Positions 56,326 to 64,000 of a stretch of 64,000 bases of DNA are shown here, in pieces. The position numbers and the translations under genes were made by a program. The DNA is from Alkalihalobacterium alkalinitrilicum (GTDB taxonomy: Bacteria; Bacillota; Bacilli; Bacillales; Bacillaceae_F), in contig NZ_KV917368.1 in the NCBI RefSeq assembly GCF_002019605.1, positions 2,118,148 to 2,182,147 of the forward strand. Direction: 5' to 3'. Under the pieces are notes generated by a model, which was not told where the DNA came from, searched no databases, and saw only the letters and a program-made list of their open reading frames with translations. Numbering within the stretch: position 1 is the stretch's first letter; each line of letters opens with the position of its first letter.

Positions 56326-57558
56326 CTACAAGGACAGGACCATTTCAAGCATTAGATTAACACTTTTTTCACAATCTTCCCACGTTGTTAATTCTTCTTC
56401 ACAGTGACTCTTTCCATTTATACTTCTCGCAAAGATCATTACACTTGGAATATAACTAGCGAAAAACTGGGCATCATGACCTGCACCACTATCCATTCTT
56501 TTATATGGATAACCGAGAGATTTAGCCGCTTGTTCTACCTTATTACAAAGGTTTTCATCGAAAAACACTGTTGATCGATCCCAAAGTTTTTTCGCTGTAA
56601 TTTCACAACCTTCATTGTTTCGTATTTCTGTTAACCCTTGAATAATGTCTTCTACTTTCTTAATAATGACTGGATCCTTATGTCGTGCTTCAAGTGTAAA
56701 TACAACTTTATTCGGAATCACCGTATGAATATTTGGATAAACATTCATTCTTCCCATCGTAAATACTAAATCTTGTGCAAGGGCCCCTAACTTCTGTCTA
56801 GCTTCAGTAATGATATTCGTGGTTGCAAAAAGTGCATCCTTTCTCATATCCATTGGAGTCGTTCCCGCATGGTCGGACTCGCCAGTTACTTCTATTTCGT
56901 AACAAACCATACCAAGAACACTTTCAACGACAGCTACTGGTAACGACTCTCGCTCCAGAACAGGACCTTGTTCAACATGCAGTTCTAAAAATGCTGTAGC
57001 TTCTTTAATTCGCTCGTCCTCACTTCCTGCATAACCAATCGACTGTAGTGCCTCTTCAAAAGTAACACCATCTACATCTTTCGTTTCAAGCATCGTCGAT
57101 TTATCAAATTTACCTGACAATACACCAGACGCCATCATAGAAGGTTCAAACCTTGCTCCTTCTTCATTTGTTATATTCATAATCGTTAATGGAACACGAG
57201 GTTTTATATTATGATCTACTAAGGTACGAGCAACCTCTAACCCCGCCAATACACCTAAAACTCCATCAAACCTCCCACCTTTTTTTACTGTATCTAAATG
57301 CGACCCGATTACAATAGGCGGTTTATCTGTTTCAACTCCATCTAATCTCGCATAAATATTGCCCATATCATCGACCTTTACAGACATCCCTAACTCGATA
57401 CAGCAAGAACAAAAATAGTCTCGTGCTAAGCGATCTTCCTCTGACAAGGCTAGACGTGTGACCCCATTATTTTTCGTGCGTCCAAAATCTGCAAATTCTT
57501 CAACTGTTTGTTTTAACCTTTCACCATTAATTAATAATTGTTGTTTTTCCATAGTCAT
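56326..57558 (-). CDS. M20-family N-carbamoyl-amino-acid hydrolase / allantoate amidohydrolase
   Basis: 410 residues, metal-dependent amidase of the AmaB/HyuC type. Metal-site segments: VIGSHLDTVKKGGRFDGVLG near residue 80, NEEGARF near 125, LELHVEQGPVLE near 190, and the C-terminal SGAGHDAQ. GGESDHAGTTPM-like TGESDHAGTTPM marks the dimer domain. Substrate (N-carbamoyl amino acid, allantoate or ureidoglycolate) cannot be told. Start ATG 57558 with GAGGAG upstream. Stands alone between ypdA and gudB. Confidence 0.85.
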   Translation of the reverse strand: MTMEKQQLLINGERLKQTVEEFADFGRTKNNGVTRLALSEEDRLARDYFCSCCIELGMSVKVDDMGNIYARLDGVETDKPPIVIGSHLDTVKKGGRFDGVLGVLAGLEVARTLVDHNIKPRVPLTIMNITNEEGARFEPSMMASGVLSGKFDKSTMLETKDVDGVTFEEALQSIGYAGSEDERIKEATAFLELHVEQGPVLERESLPVAVVESVLGMVCYEIEVTGESDHAGTTPMDMRKDALFATTNIITEARQKLGALAQDLVFTMGRMNVYPNIHTVIPNKVVFTLEARHKDPVIIKKVEDIIQGLTEIRNNEGCEITAKKLWDRSTVFFDENLCNKVEQAAKSLGYPYKRMDSGAGHDAQFFASYIPSVMIFARSINGKSHCEEELTTWEDCEKSVNLMLEMVLSL

Positions 57559-57896
57559 GTTCACTCCTCATTTTATTAAATTTTCTTTTCGGAACGAATG
57601 ACGATACTACTTATACTTATTGTAATCTCTCTACTCGTCTAACCACTTAACTATCATATCTCCCGAATAAATTCCAAAGAAGCATTGAGAATTTGACTGT
57701 ATTTTATTATTATTCTGATAATTAAAATTATAATTTATTTGAAACCATATAAACAATGGACATAATGTAAAATAAACTCTGCGCAAATTATACCAGTCGT
57801 AAAATTTATATATACTATTTTCTTCAACTCAATTGAGATTTGCTAGATTTTTCTATTCTTAGTCGATACGAAGTAAATTTGTATGAACGATGAAAA
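57559..57896. other. Intergenic region upstream of the hydrolase gene
   Basis: No gene seen. A/T-rich. I looked for a sigma-54 type -24/-12 box, often found with amino-acid catabolism, and found none with correct spacing. Confidence 0.5.
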
Positions 57897-57923
57897 AATA
57901 GTACTGCATAATGCAGTACTATT
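57897..57923 (-). terminator. Terminator of gudB
   Basis: Perfect 13-bp stem AATAGTACTGCAT/ATGCAGTACTATT with one central base, then TTTTC on the minus strand. Confidence 0.9.
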
Positions 57924-57948
57924 AATGGTCATAATTAACTTATTAAAA

Positions 57949-59226
57949 TTATACCCAACCTCTAAACCTTGAAGCTTCCGCCATTTTACGAACACCGACC
58001 ATATACGCTGCTAAGCGCATATTCACTTTTCTACCACTCGATAAGTTATATATATTATTAAACGCTTGTACCATTACTTTTTCTAATTTAGCTTCCACTT
58101 CTTCTTCTGTCCAATAATACCCTTGATTATTTTGCACCCACTCAAAATAGGAAACCGTAACTCCACCAGCACTCGCTAATACATCAGGGACAATTAATAC
58201 GTCCTTTTTTGTAAGGATACGAGTTCCTTCTAATGTTGTTGGACCATTCGCTGCTTCTACTACAATTTTTGCTTTTATATTAGCTGCATTCTCTTCTGTA
58301 ATTTGATTTTCAATAGCAGCTGGAACGAGGATATCACAATCTAACTCTAATAATTCTTTATTTGAAATCGTATCTTTAAATAAATTCGTGACTGTTCCAA
58401 AACTATCTCGACGATCGAGTAAGTATTCGATATCTAATCCATCTGGATCATGTAGTGCACCATAAGCATCAGAAATTCCGATAATCTTTGCTCCTTGATC
58501 ATGCATAAATTTAGCTAAAAAGCTTCCTGCGTTTCCAAATCCTTGAATAACGACACGGGCTCCATCGATATCGATTCCTTTTTTCTTAGCAGCTTCTCGG
58601 ATACAAATCGTTACACCTTTAGCTGTAGCTGATTCGCGACCATGCGATCCACCGAGTACGATTGGTTTCCCCGTAATAAAGCCAGGAGAATCAAACTCAC
58701 GAATTCGACTATATTCATCAAGCATCCATGCCATAATTTGTGAATTGGTAAATACATCAGGTGCTGGTATGTCTTTCGTAGGGCCAACTATTTGACTTAT
58801 GGCACGAACATAACCACGGCTTAATCGTTCTAATTCTCGAAATGACATATCACGAGGATCACAAATAATACCACCTTTACCCCCACCATAAGGTAAATCG
58901 ACGATTCCTGCTTTAAGACTCATCCAGATTGACAACGCTTTCACTTCTGTTTCTGTGACACTTGGGTGGAATCTTACGCCACCTTTTGTTGGGCCCACAG
59001 CATCATTATGTTGAGCACGATACCCTGTGAAAATCTTAGTGGAACCATCATCCATACGAACGGGTATCCGAACCGTTAACATCCGAACGGGCTCTTTCAT
59101 TAATTCGTACATTTCATCAGCATAGCCGAGTTTATCTAATGCCTCTTTGATTATTTTCTGTGTTGAAAATAAAACATTTGTATTTTCTTTCTCTTTATTA
59201 GTTTCCTGCATGTCCTTCTCTACCAT
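57949..59226 (-). CDS. gudB: NAD-specific glutamate dehydrogenase
   Basis: 425 residues, hexameric GDH family. PYGGGKGGI with catalytic lysine near residue 110, DIPAPDV near 150, and NAD fold VVIQGFGNAGSF near 215. It converts glutamate to 2-oxoglutarate and ammonia. There is no 9-bp duplication such as silences gudB in laboratory B. subtilis, so it should be active. Start ATG 59226 with GAGGTGAA upstream. Confidence 0.95.
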   Translation of the reverse strand: MVEKDMQETNKEKENTNVLFSTQKIIKEALDKLGYADEMYELMKEPVRMLTVRIPVRMDDGSTKIFTGYRAQHNDAVGPTKGGVRFHPSVTETEVKALSIWMSLKAGIVDLPYGGGKGGIICDPRDMSFRELERLSRGYVRAISQIVGPTKDIPAPDVFTNSQIMAWMLDEYSRIREFDSPGFITGKPIVLGGSHGRESATAKGVTICIREAAKKKGIDIDGARVVIQGFGNAGSFLAKFMHDQGAKIIGISDAYGALHDPDGLDIEYLLDRRDSFGTVTNLFKDTISNKELLELDCDILVPAAIENQITEENAANIKAKIVVEAANGPTTLEGTRILTKKDVLIVPDVLASAGGVTVSYFEWVQNNQGYYWTEEEVEAKLEKVMVQAFNNIYNLSSGRKVNMRLAAYMVGVRKMAEASRFRGWV

Positions 59227-59393
59227 GAAATTCACCTCGAAGATATGATCAAACATAAATGTGTGATATTAAAAAACGTACCATCTATAACTATAAAGAA
59301 AAAGGTCTACTTTTTCCACCCATTGTTACAAAAAAATTGGTATGTTCATCAGTATTTATTTTCGTCTCTCGTAAGATCGAAATAACAAGAACC

Positions 59394-59443
59394 AAAATAA
59401 AACCTGATGAGAAGTTTCAAAACTCCTCATCAGGTTTTATTTT
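59394..59443. terminator. Terminator of ddl (bidirectional shape)
   Basis: Perfect 18-bp stem AAAATAAAACCTGATGAG/CTCATCAGGTTTTATTTT (59394-59411 with 59426-59443). It lies 46 bases beyond the ddl stop. Minus-strand T-richness within the stem supports termination of ddl. Confidence 0.85.
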
Positions 59444-59488
59444 TAGGGGTTTTTGATACATCCCGATTATTTTCTGTATACGCGTTAT

Positions 59489-60406
59489 CTATTTATTTTT
59501 AGATAACTGAACTAGTTTTTCAATCATATCTTCATAAGACAAACCGATTTCTCTTGCCGCATCAGGATAAAGGCTTGTCGGAGTCATTCCTGGAAGTGTG
59601 TTTACTTCTAAAATAACAGGCTCAGTTCCATCTCTAGGCACAATGAAATCTACTCGTGAATAAATATCACAACCTAACACTTGATGAGCTAAAACCGCAT
59701 TCGCTTGCAACAAGTTCATCGTATTATCACCTACACGTGCGGGAACAATATGCTCACTCATTCCTGGTGCGTATTTTGCTTCATAATCATAATATTTGTT
59801 TTTTGGAACGATTTCGACGACTGGTAAAGCCTTTTCTTCACCTTTATTCCCCATTACTGCCACGGTTACTTCAATTCCATCAATAAATTCTTCAATTAAC
59901 ACCGTATCATCAAAACGAAAGGCTTCTTCAATTCCCTCCATTAACTCTTGCTCATTTTGAGCGATCGTTAAACCAATCGTTGAACCTTCTTGGTTCGGTT
60001 TTACAACTGCAGGAAAAGTCGTATTCCATTTAAACTCATCTTTTTGAAAGCTATGTTTATAGACGACCATTTCTTGCGCAACCCGGATTCCGTTTTTATG
60101 AAAGAACGTCTTTGCTTTTGCTTTATCCATTGCTAATGCCGACCCTAACACACCAGACCCTACATATGGAATGTTTAGCATTTCTAGGAGAGCTTGAATT
60201 CTTCCATCTTCACCAAATCGTCCATGTAAACCAATATATACAATATCGACATCTAAATCGATAATTTCTTTAATCCTTTGGGGATGAAAATCAATTCCTA
60301 CTACTTCATGCCCCTTTTTAGAAAGAGCTTCAATAATTCCTTTACCAGAAGACAAAGAAACTTCTCGCTCAGCCGATGTTCCCCCGTATAATACACCAAT
60401 CTTCAT
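59489..60406 (-). CDS. ddl: D-alanine--D-alanine ligase
   Basis: 305 residues, ATP-grasp. It makes the D-Ala-D-Ala end of cell wall precursors. GGTSAEREVSLSSG at the start, YVGSGVLGSALAMDK near 95, VVKPNQEGSTIGL near 150, LEVNTLPGMTPTSLYP near 270. The Y in LGSALAMDKAK region is not decisive for depsipeptide use; I expect the normal D-Ala specificity. Start ATG 60406 with TAGGAGTG upstream. Confidence 0.95.
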   Translation of the reverse strand: MKIGVLYGGTSAEREVSLSSGKGIIEALSKKGHEVVGIDFHPQRIKEIIDLDVDIVYIGLHGRFGEDGRIQALLEMLNIPYVGSGVLGSALAMDKAKAKTFFHKNGIRVAQEMVVYKHSFQKDEFKWNTTFPAVVKPNQEGSTIGLTIAQNEQELMEGIEEAFRFDDTVLIEEFIDGIEVTVAVMGNKGEEKALPVVEIVPKNKYYDYEAKYAPGMSEHIVPARVGDNTMNLLQANAVLAHQVLGCDIYSRVDFIVPRDGTEPVILEVNTLPGMTPTSLYPDAAREIGLSYEDMIEKLVQLSKNK

Positions 60407-60515
60407 ATTGAGTATCACTCCTAAAATAATATGTATCCTCATTATATTCGCCTATTTAGTTGTTGCCACATTACAACATTAATTACCACAATCTATACTA
60501 TAATAACACGAACCC

Positions 60516-60560
60516 TAGAAAAGCGTAAGGCACATGGTTAACCCCAATAAGCAAATGCCC
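60516..60560 (+). repeat. Dispersed repeat, family 2, worn copy
   Basis: GAAAAGCGTAAGGCACATGG, then TTAACCCCAATAAGCAAATG resembles the 33238 and 33363 copies. It lies just beyond the 3' end of the intron remnant. Confidence 0.55.
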
Positions 60561-60587
60561 CAACTGGCACAAAGCCCTTATAGAAAT

Positions 60588-61550
60588 CGAGTAGAGGGAA
60601 AATAAGTTAACCTATTTTCGCCCCTCTCACAACACTGTACATACGGGTCTCGTATACGGCGTTTCAATTTATATTACAGTGTGTACTTTTAAGTAACGTT
60701 CTAAAGCAGAGGGTACTCCCCTTTGTTTTAGTCTTTTGTTTGAGATTGCTTTTTGAACAACTTTCGATAATCCGATATACCGATAACCTTTCCGGCAGAA
60801 CGTTAATCCTTTCGCTTCTTCTTCAGGTATCCCTAATTGAGTTAGCGACTTGATTTGTTTTTTCGCTACCTTCCATTGTTTCCAGATGATTACCCTTAAT
60901 CTTGAGCGTAATTTCTTATCTATTCGACTCATTGCTGTTTTCATATTTGCGATTCTAAAGTAATTCACCCATCCGAATATGACTTGTTTCAGTTTCAGTA
61001 TTCGGTAGTCTAACGGAACACTCCAATTTCGCTTTGTCAATTGTCGAAGCTTCCTTTGAAATTTCTGTACTGAAATTGGATGAGGCCGCACTTGATATCT
61101 CTTGTTATTAGGATCATAATAATACCCAAATCCCAAGAATTTTAACTCTTTTGGGCGAGAAACTTTACTCTTTTCGGCATTTACTATCAATCCTAATTTC
61201 TCTTCTATAAATCTCACGATTGATTTCATCACTCTGTCAGCGGCTTTTTCGCTTTTCACAAAGATGAGTGCGTCATCAGCGTATCTTATGAATCGTAATC
61301 CTCTACTTTCTAATTCCTTATCGAGTTCATTCAACATAATATTGCTCAGTAATGGACTGAGGTTTCCTCCTTGCGGAGTACCAACCTGCGTTTCTTCATA
61401 TTTCCCATTTACCATTACTCCACTAACCAAGTATTTCCTAATTAGTGAGATGACGTCTCCATCTTCTATTGTGTTGGCTATAATACGCATGAGTTTATCG
61501 TGATGAACTGTATCGAAAAATCTTTCTTTAGCGATATAAGATAGAACCAT
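60588..61550 (-). mobile_element. Group II intron, 3' portion
   Basis: Minus strand, from the middle of the intron-encoded protein to the 3' end. After the ORF comes ACGCCGTATACGAGACCCGT and TGTTGTGAGAGGGG (about 60663-60621), the domain V-like stem, then a second hairpin with 3' end near CTCTACTCGAT (60588). The 5' end and the RNA domains I-III are missing, so it cannot splice on its own. Confidence 0.85.
60669..61550 (-). pseudogene. Group II intron reverse transcriptase/maturase, N-terminally truncated
   Basis: 293 residues of a protein that normally has 420-600. It begins MVLSYIAKE, then enters the family at RFFDTVHHDKLM; the preceding motif A with its catalytic Asp is gone and replaced by unrelated residues. 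Downstream parts are intact: QVGTPQGGNLSPLLSNIML, RYADDALIFV (the YADD active site), and a C-terminal GIIM maturase domain (VIFGWVNYFRIANM, CRKGYRYIGLSKVV). No HNH endonuclease is seen. Reverse transcription should be impossible without motif A. Truncation point about 61530. Confidence 0.9.
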
Positions 61551-61608
61551 AAATAATTATCATCAAGACCTTAGGATCTTGTAAAATATATTAAAAGGAG
61601 AAATTATT

Positions 61609-62564
61609 ATGGAATCTATCATTCAAGAATATCGTGAATACCAGTCTGTCATTAAGGGATATACTCCAAAAGTTGTTTTGAGCACCGGAAGGGAATTAAA
61701 GAAGCTAACTAAGCACCTGGAAGAGCGCTCCCTAAACTTCCAATCTGTTAAACTTGTTGATCTTGAAAACTACTGTATTGAACGAACAGAAGGAAAATCT
61801 CTTGGTTACCGAAACCTTATTGTAAGCCAAATTCGTTCCTTTTTTACCTATTTAAAACAACAGGAGTACTGCTTTGAAAATCCAAGTATCCATTTATCTT
61901 ACACTAATTTAGATACCCACCAAGCTCTACCTGAAGTCGCATCTTTAGAAGAAATCCAAGATTGTCTTAAAGAGTTAAGAAGACAGGTTAACTCCTTCTT
62001 AGGGAGGCGCCAGTTGACCCCATTCGAAAGCGGAATTTAGCCTTATTCGCTCTTATGTATGCCACTGGTATACGAGCGGGAGAAGCGGCTAATCTTCTGC
62101 TCTGTGATGTTCTTTGGGAGGAACAGGTTCTCTGTATTCGGGCTGGTAAAGGACGTAAAGACCGGCGTGTGCCCCTTGTTGGTGAGGTCCTAGAGTTACT
62201 TCAAACTTATCTAGCCACTCGTAAGGATCTTGATATGGCTTCTCCACTGTTTCTTACTTGGAGAAAAGAAGCGATGACTAACAATTTAATTGGCGTAACT
62301 TTTAAATCTTACTCTGAAATGTGGATCAAACCATTGCGACCTCATCAATTACGACATACTTGCGCCACCCACCTATTCCAACAAGGAGGAAACATTGTAC
62401 ATATTAAAGATTGGCTCGGTCATAAAAAAGTTACAACTACATTACATTATGCAAGGATACAAAACCCTGAGATCGCCGCTGCACTAGAATCTCATCCAAT
62501 TAATGAAGCAACAATTCCAAAACGGTCGAAACTCAAATTAGTAAAAAATTTTCGTGAAAAACCA
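61609..62564 (+). pseudogene. Tyrosine recombinase 1 of a RIT-like trio, frameshifted
   Basis: Begins MESIIQEYREYQSVIKGYTP after AAGGAG, with an N-terminal core-binding domain ending near 62000. The frame then stops at 62038-62040, while the catalytic domain goes on in the frame one base earlier: EAPVDPIRKRNLALFALMYA. Restoring one G in the run at 62002 joins the two. Catalytic residues are all present in the second part: Arg in GIRAGE, HQLRHT, LGHKK and Tyr in LHYAR. It runs without a stop into recombinase 2; the boundary given is approximate. Confidence 0.75.
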
Positions 62565-63517
62565 ATGACTTCCTTACGACGAAAATATACGATGACGTCA
62601 CAGGCTGCCCCCCTGGTTGGGAAGTTAGCGAACCAAATTGAGGAGTTTATAAGAACGGCAATTGGCATGAAAAAATACAGTAAAGGAACAATTAAAGAAT
62701 TCCGATTTAGTCTAACTCGATTCTCCGTAGGTTGTCCTAACTGCCTTGAAAATGGCATAGAAACTTTACGTGGTCAAGACATTATTCGCTGGTTGAGCTC
62801 TCGTAGACAAGCTGGGATTTCTCAATGTACCATAGATAAAAACTTGTCTCACCTTCGGTCTTTTATTTCCTACGCCATGGAACAGACAATCCAATGGAGG
62901 CACTAAAAATGGTACCTAAACAACCAAAAGAACAAGCTTACCTAACTGAAGATGAAATGATGAGATTACTATCTGCACCAGACCGATCTGAGCTAGAAGG
63001 ATTTACTGATTATATGGCGCTTCTTGTTCTATATTCTACTGGTCTTCGTGTGGGAGAACTAAGTAATTTGAACATCGAAGACGTAGACATAAAAGAGGGC
63101 TGGGTCCATATTCGTGAAGGCAAAGGCCGTGACAGACAAATCGCCATTCCAAAAGCTGCTTTAAATGATTTCAAGCAATATCTTGGGTTGTACCGGAAGG
63201 AGAAATCTGGTCCATTCTTACTTAATTTAAAGGGAACTCGTATAAAGCCTTGGACCGTTACTAGACGTATTCGCCATTATGCAGAAGTCGCCAATATTCA
63301 AAAACCTGTAAGCCCACATACCATTCGTCATACCTTCACCGCCCACCTTATTAAACGTGGAGGCCGGATTGAAATCATTGCAAAAGCTTTAGGGCATAAG
63401 ACATTAGCTGAAACGAGTGCCTATGCTCATGCAGATTTTGAAGATCTCAGAAAAGCAGTCAGTTTATTACGTAAAAATATACCACCTTTGTCAGGAGAGA
63501 AAAAAGATGATGAATGA
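62565..63517 (+). pseudogene. Tyrosine recombinase 2 of the trio, frameshifted
   Basis: N-terminal core-binding part from about 62565 (LANQIEEFIRTAIGMKKYSK, LRSFISYAMEQ) stops at 62906. The catalytic part continues from 62888 in the frame one base earlier (NPMEALKMVP). One added base near 62887 would make it continuous. Catalytic residues in the second part: Arg in GLRVGE, HTIRHT, LGHKT, Tyr in SAYAH. It overlaps the start of recombinase 3 by 11 bases. Confidence 0.75.
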
Positions 63518-64000
63518 ATCTACGATTCAAGAGTTTCTAGAATATGCACAAATGGTTCGAGGATGTCGTCCCAAAACCGCTGAAGCTTACGCCATTGATC
63601 TAAAAGTAATGAATACTTTCTGCACTATTTACTATCCACACGTGGATAATCCCTCTAAAGCTAAATTGGTTGTGGATTATATTCGTTATCTTCGCGTTGA
63701 GCGAAAAAATGCCTCAGCTGCGGTTGGTCGAAAGTTGGCAACTCTTTCAGCTTATATTGACTTTCTCATCCTGATGGAACTACTAGATTCAAAACAAGAT
63801 CAACGTGAAAAATGGCCGAAACTACTAGATACACCAGAGCGTCTTCCAGTCGTACTTGAAAATAAAGAAATGCAGGATATTCTTTCTCAACCAGATACCA
63901 CAACAATTCTTGGCCGTCGCGACCGAGCAATTCTTACATTAATTTATTCTGCCGGTTTACGCGTGAGTGAAATTTGTTCTTTGAAAGTGATAGACGTCAA
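63507..64000 (+). CDS. Tyrosine recombinase 3 of the trio, partial
   Basis: Runs off the right edge after 164 codons. Starts MMNESTIQEFLEYAQ (two adjacent ATGs) with GGAG 9 bases upstream, overlapping the end of recombinase 2. N-terminal core-binding domain, then the catalytic domain begins (RDRAILTLIYSAGLRVSEIC with the first catalytic Arg). No stop or frameshift in the visible part. Three consecutive, overlapping tyrosine recombinase genes on one strand are the mark of RIT elements. Confidence 0.85.
   Translation, partial: MMNESTIQEFLEYAQMVRGCRPKTAEAYAIDLKVMNTFCTIYYPHVDNPSKAKLVVDYIRYLRVERKNASAAVGRKLATLSAYIDFLILMELLDSKQDQREKWPKLLDTPERLPVVLENKEMQDILSQPDTTTILGRRDRAILTLIYSAGLRVSEICSLKVIDV

Noticed and set aside
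57559..57896. Sigma-54 promoter for the hydrolase gene
   Set aside because: The only GG..GC pair found (near 57788) has the wrong spacing.
59259..59456. 65-codon plus-strand frame between gudB and ddl
   Set aside because: It runs through the ddl terminator, has no family resemblance and no ribosome site.

Overview
The window is a chromosomal segment of a low-GC, endospore-forming Bacillaceae bacterium. Sporulation and germination genes (spoIVA, spoVIF, sleB, ypeB, ypjB, yphF), a menaquinol:cytochrome c reductase of the Bacillus b6c type, bacillithiol disulfide reductase and the classic aro/trp supraoperon all point there. Gene order from ypjC to gudB follows the Bacillus subtilis ypj-qcr-ypi-aro-trp-hep-mtr-spoIVA-yph-fni-cmk-sleB-prsW-ypdA-gudB stretch closely. 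Three futalosine-type menaquinone genes (mqnA, ubiX-like, ubiA-like) inside the hep operon set it apart from B. subtilis and suggest an alkaliphilic or anaerobic Bacillaceae lineage (inference).

Layout, left to right (almost everything is on the minus strand, so operons read right to left). 1-9100: ypjC fragment, yugP-like protease, ypjB, ypjA, the qcrABC respiratory complex, ypiF, ypiB, ypiA, and a solitary amidohydrolase-like gene with its own promoter and a structured, terminator-bearing leader. 9100-21800: aroF-aroB-aroH-trpEDCFBA-hisC-tyrA-aroA, making chorismate, tryptophan, and the prephenate branch; a TRAP-type attenuator lies before trpE. 21900-29700: cheR, ndk, a quinone operon hepS-menG-ubiA-ubiX-mqnA-hepT, and folE-mtrB, whose second gene encodes TRAP, the regulator of the trp leader 10 kb away. 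29800-38900: spoIVA, yphF, yphE, spoVIF, gpsA, plsY, der, yphA, ypzI (plus strand), fni. 38900-45000: ypfD, plsC, cmk, the c-di-GMP receptor ypfA, and the germination pair sleB-ypeB. 45200-53150: a SAM-riboswitch-controlled methionine operon metI-metC-yitJ-metH. 53250-60450: small zinc-ribbon protein, prsW, asparaginase, ypdA, an M20 carbamoylase-type hydrolase, gudB, ddl.

60500-64000 is different: the 3' end of a group II intron with an inactivated reverse transcriptase, followed on the plus strand by three consecutive tyrosine recombinases (a RIT-like trio) of which the first two carry single-base frameshifts. It is a decayed mobile-DNA junction.

Non-coding features of note: three copies (two full, one truncated) of a 94-213 bp intergenic repeat that sits inside otherwise conserved operons, a second small repeat family (three copies), a hairpin element between trpA and hisC, and a candidate structured leader RNA at 8942-9046 that I cannot assign to a known class. 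No rRNA, tRNA or CRISPR was seen.
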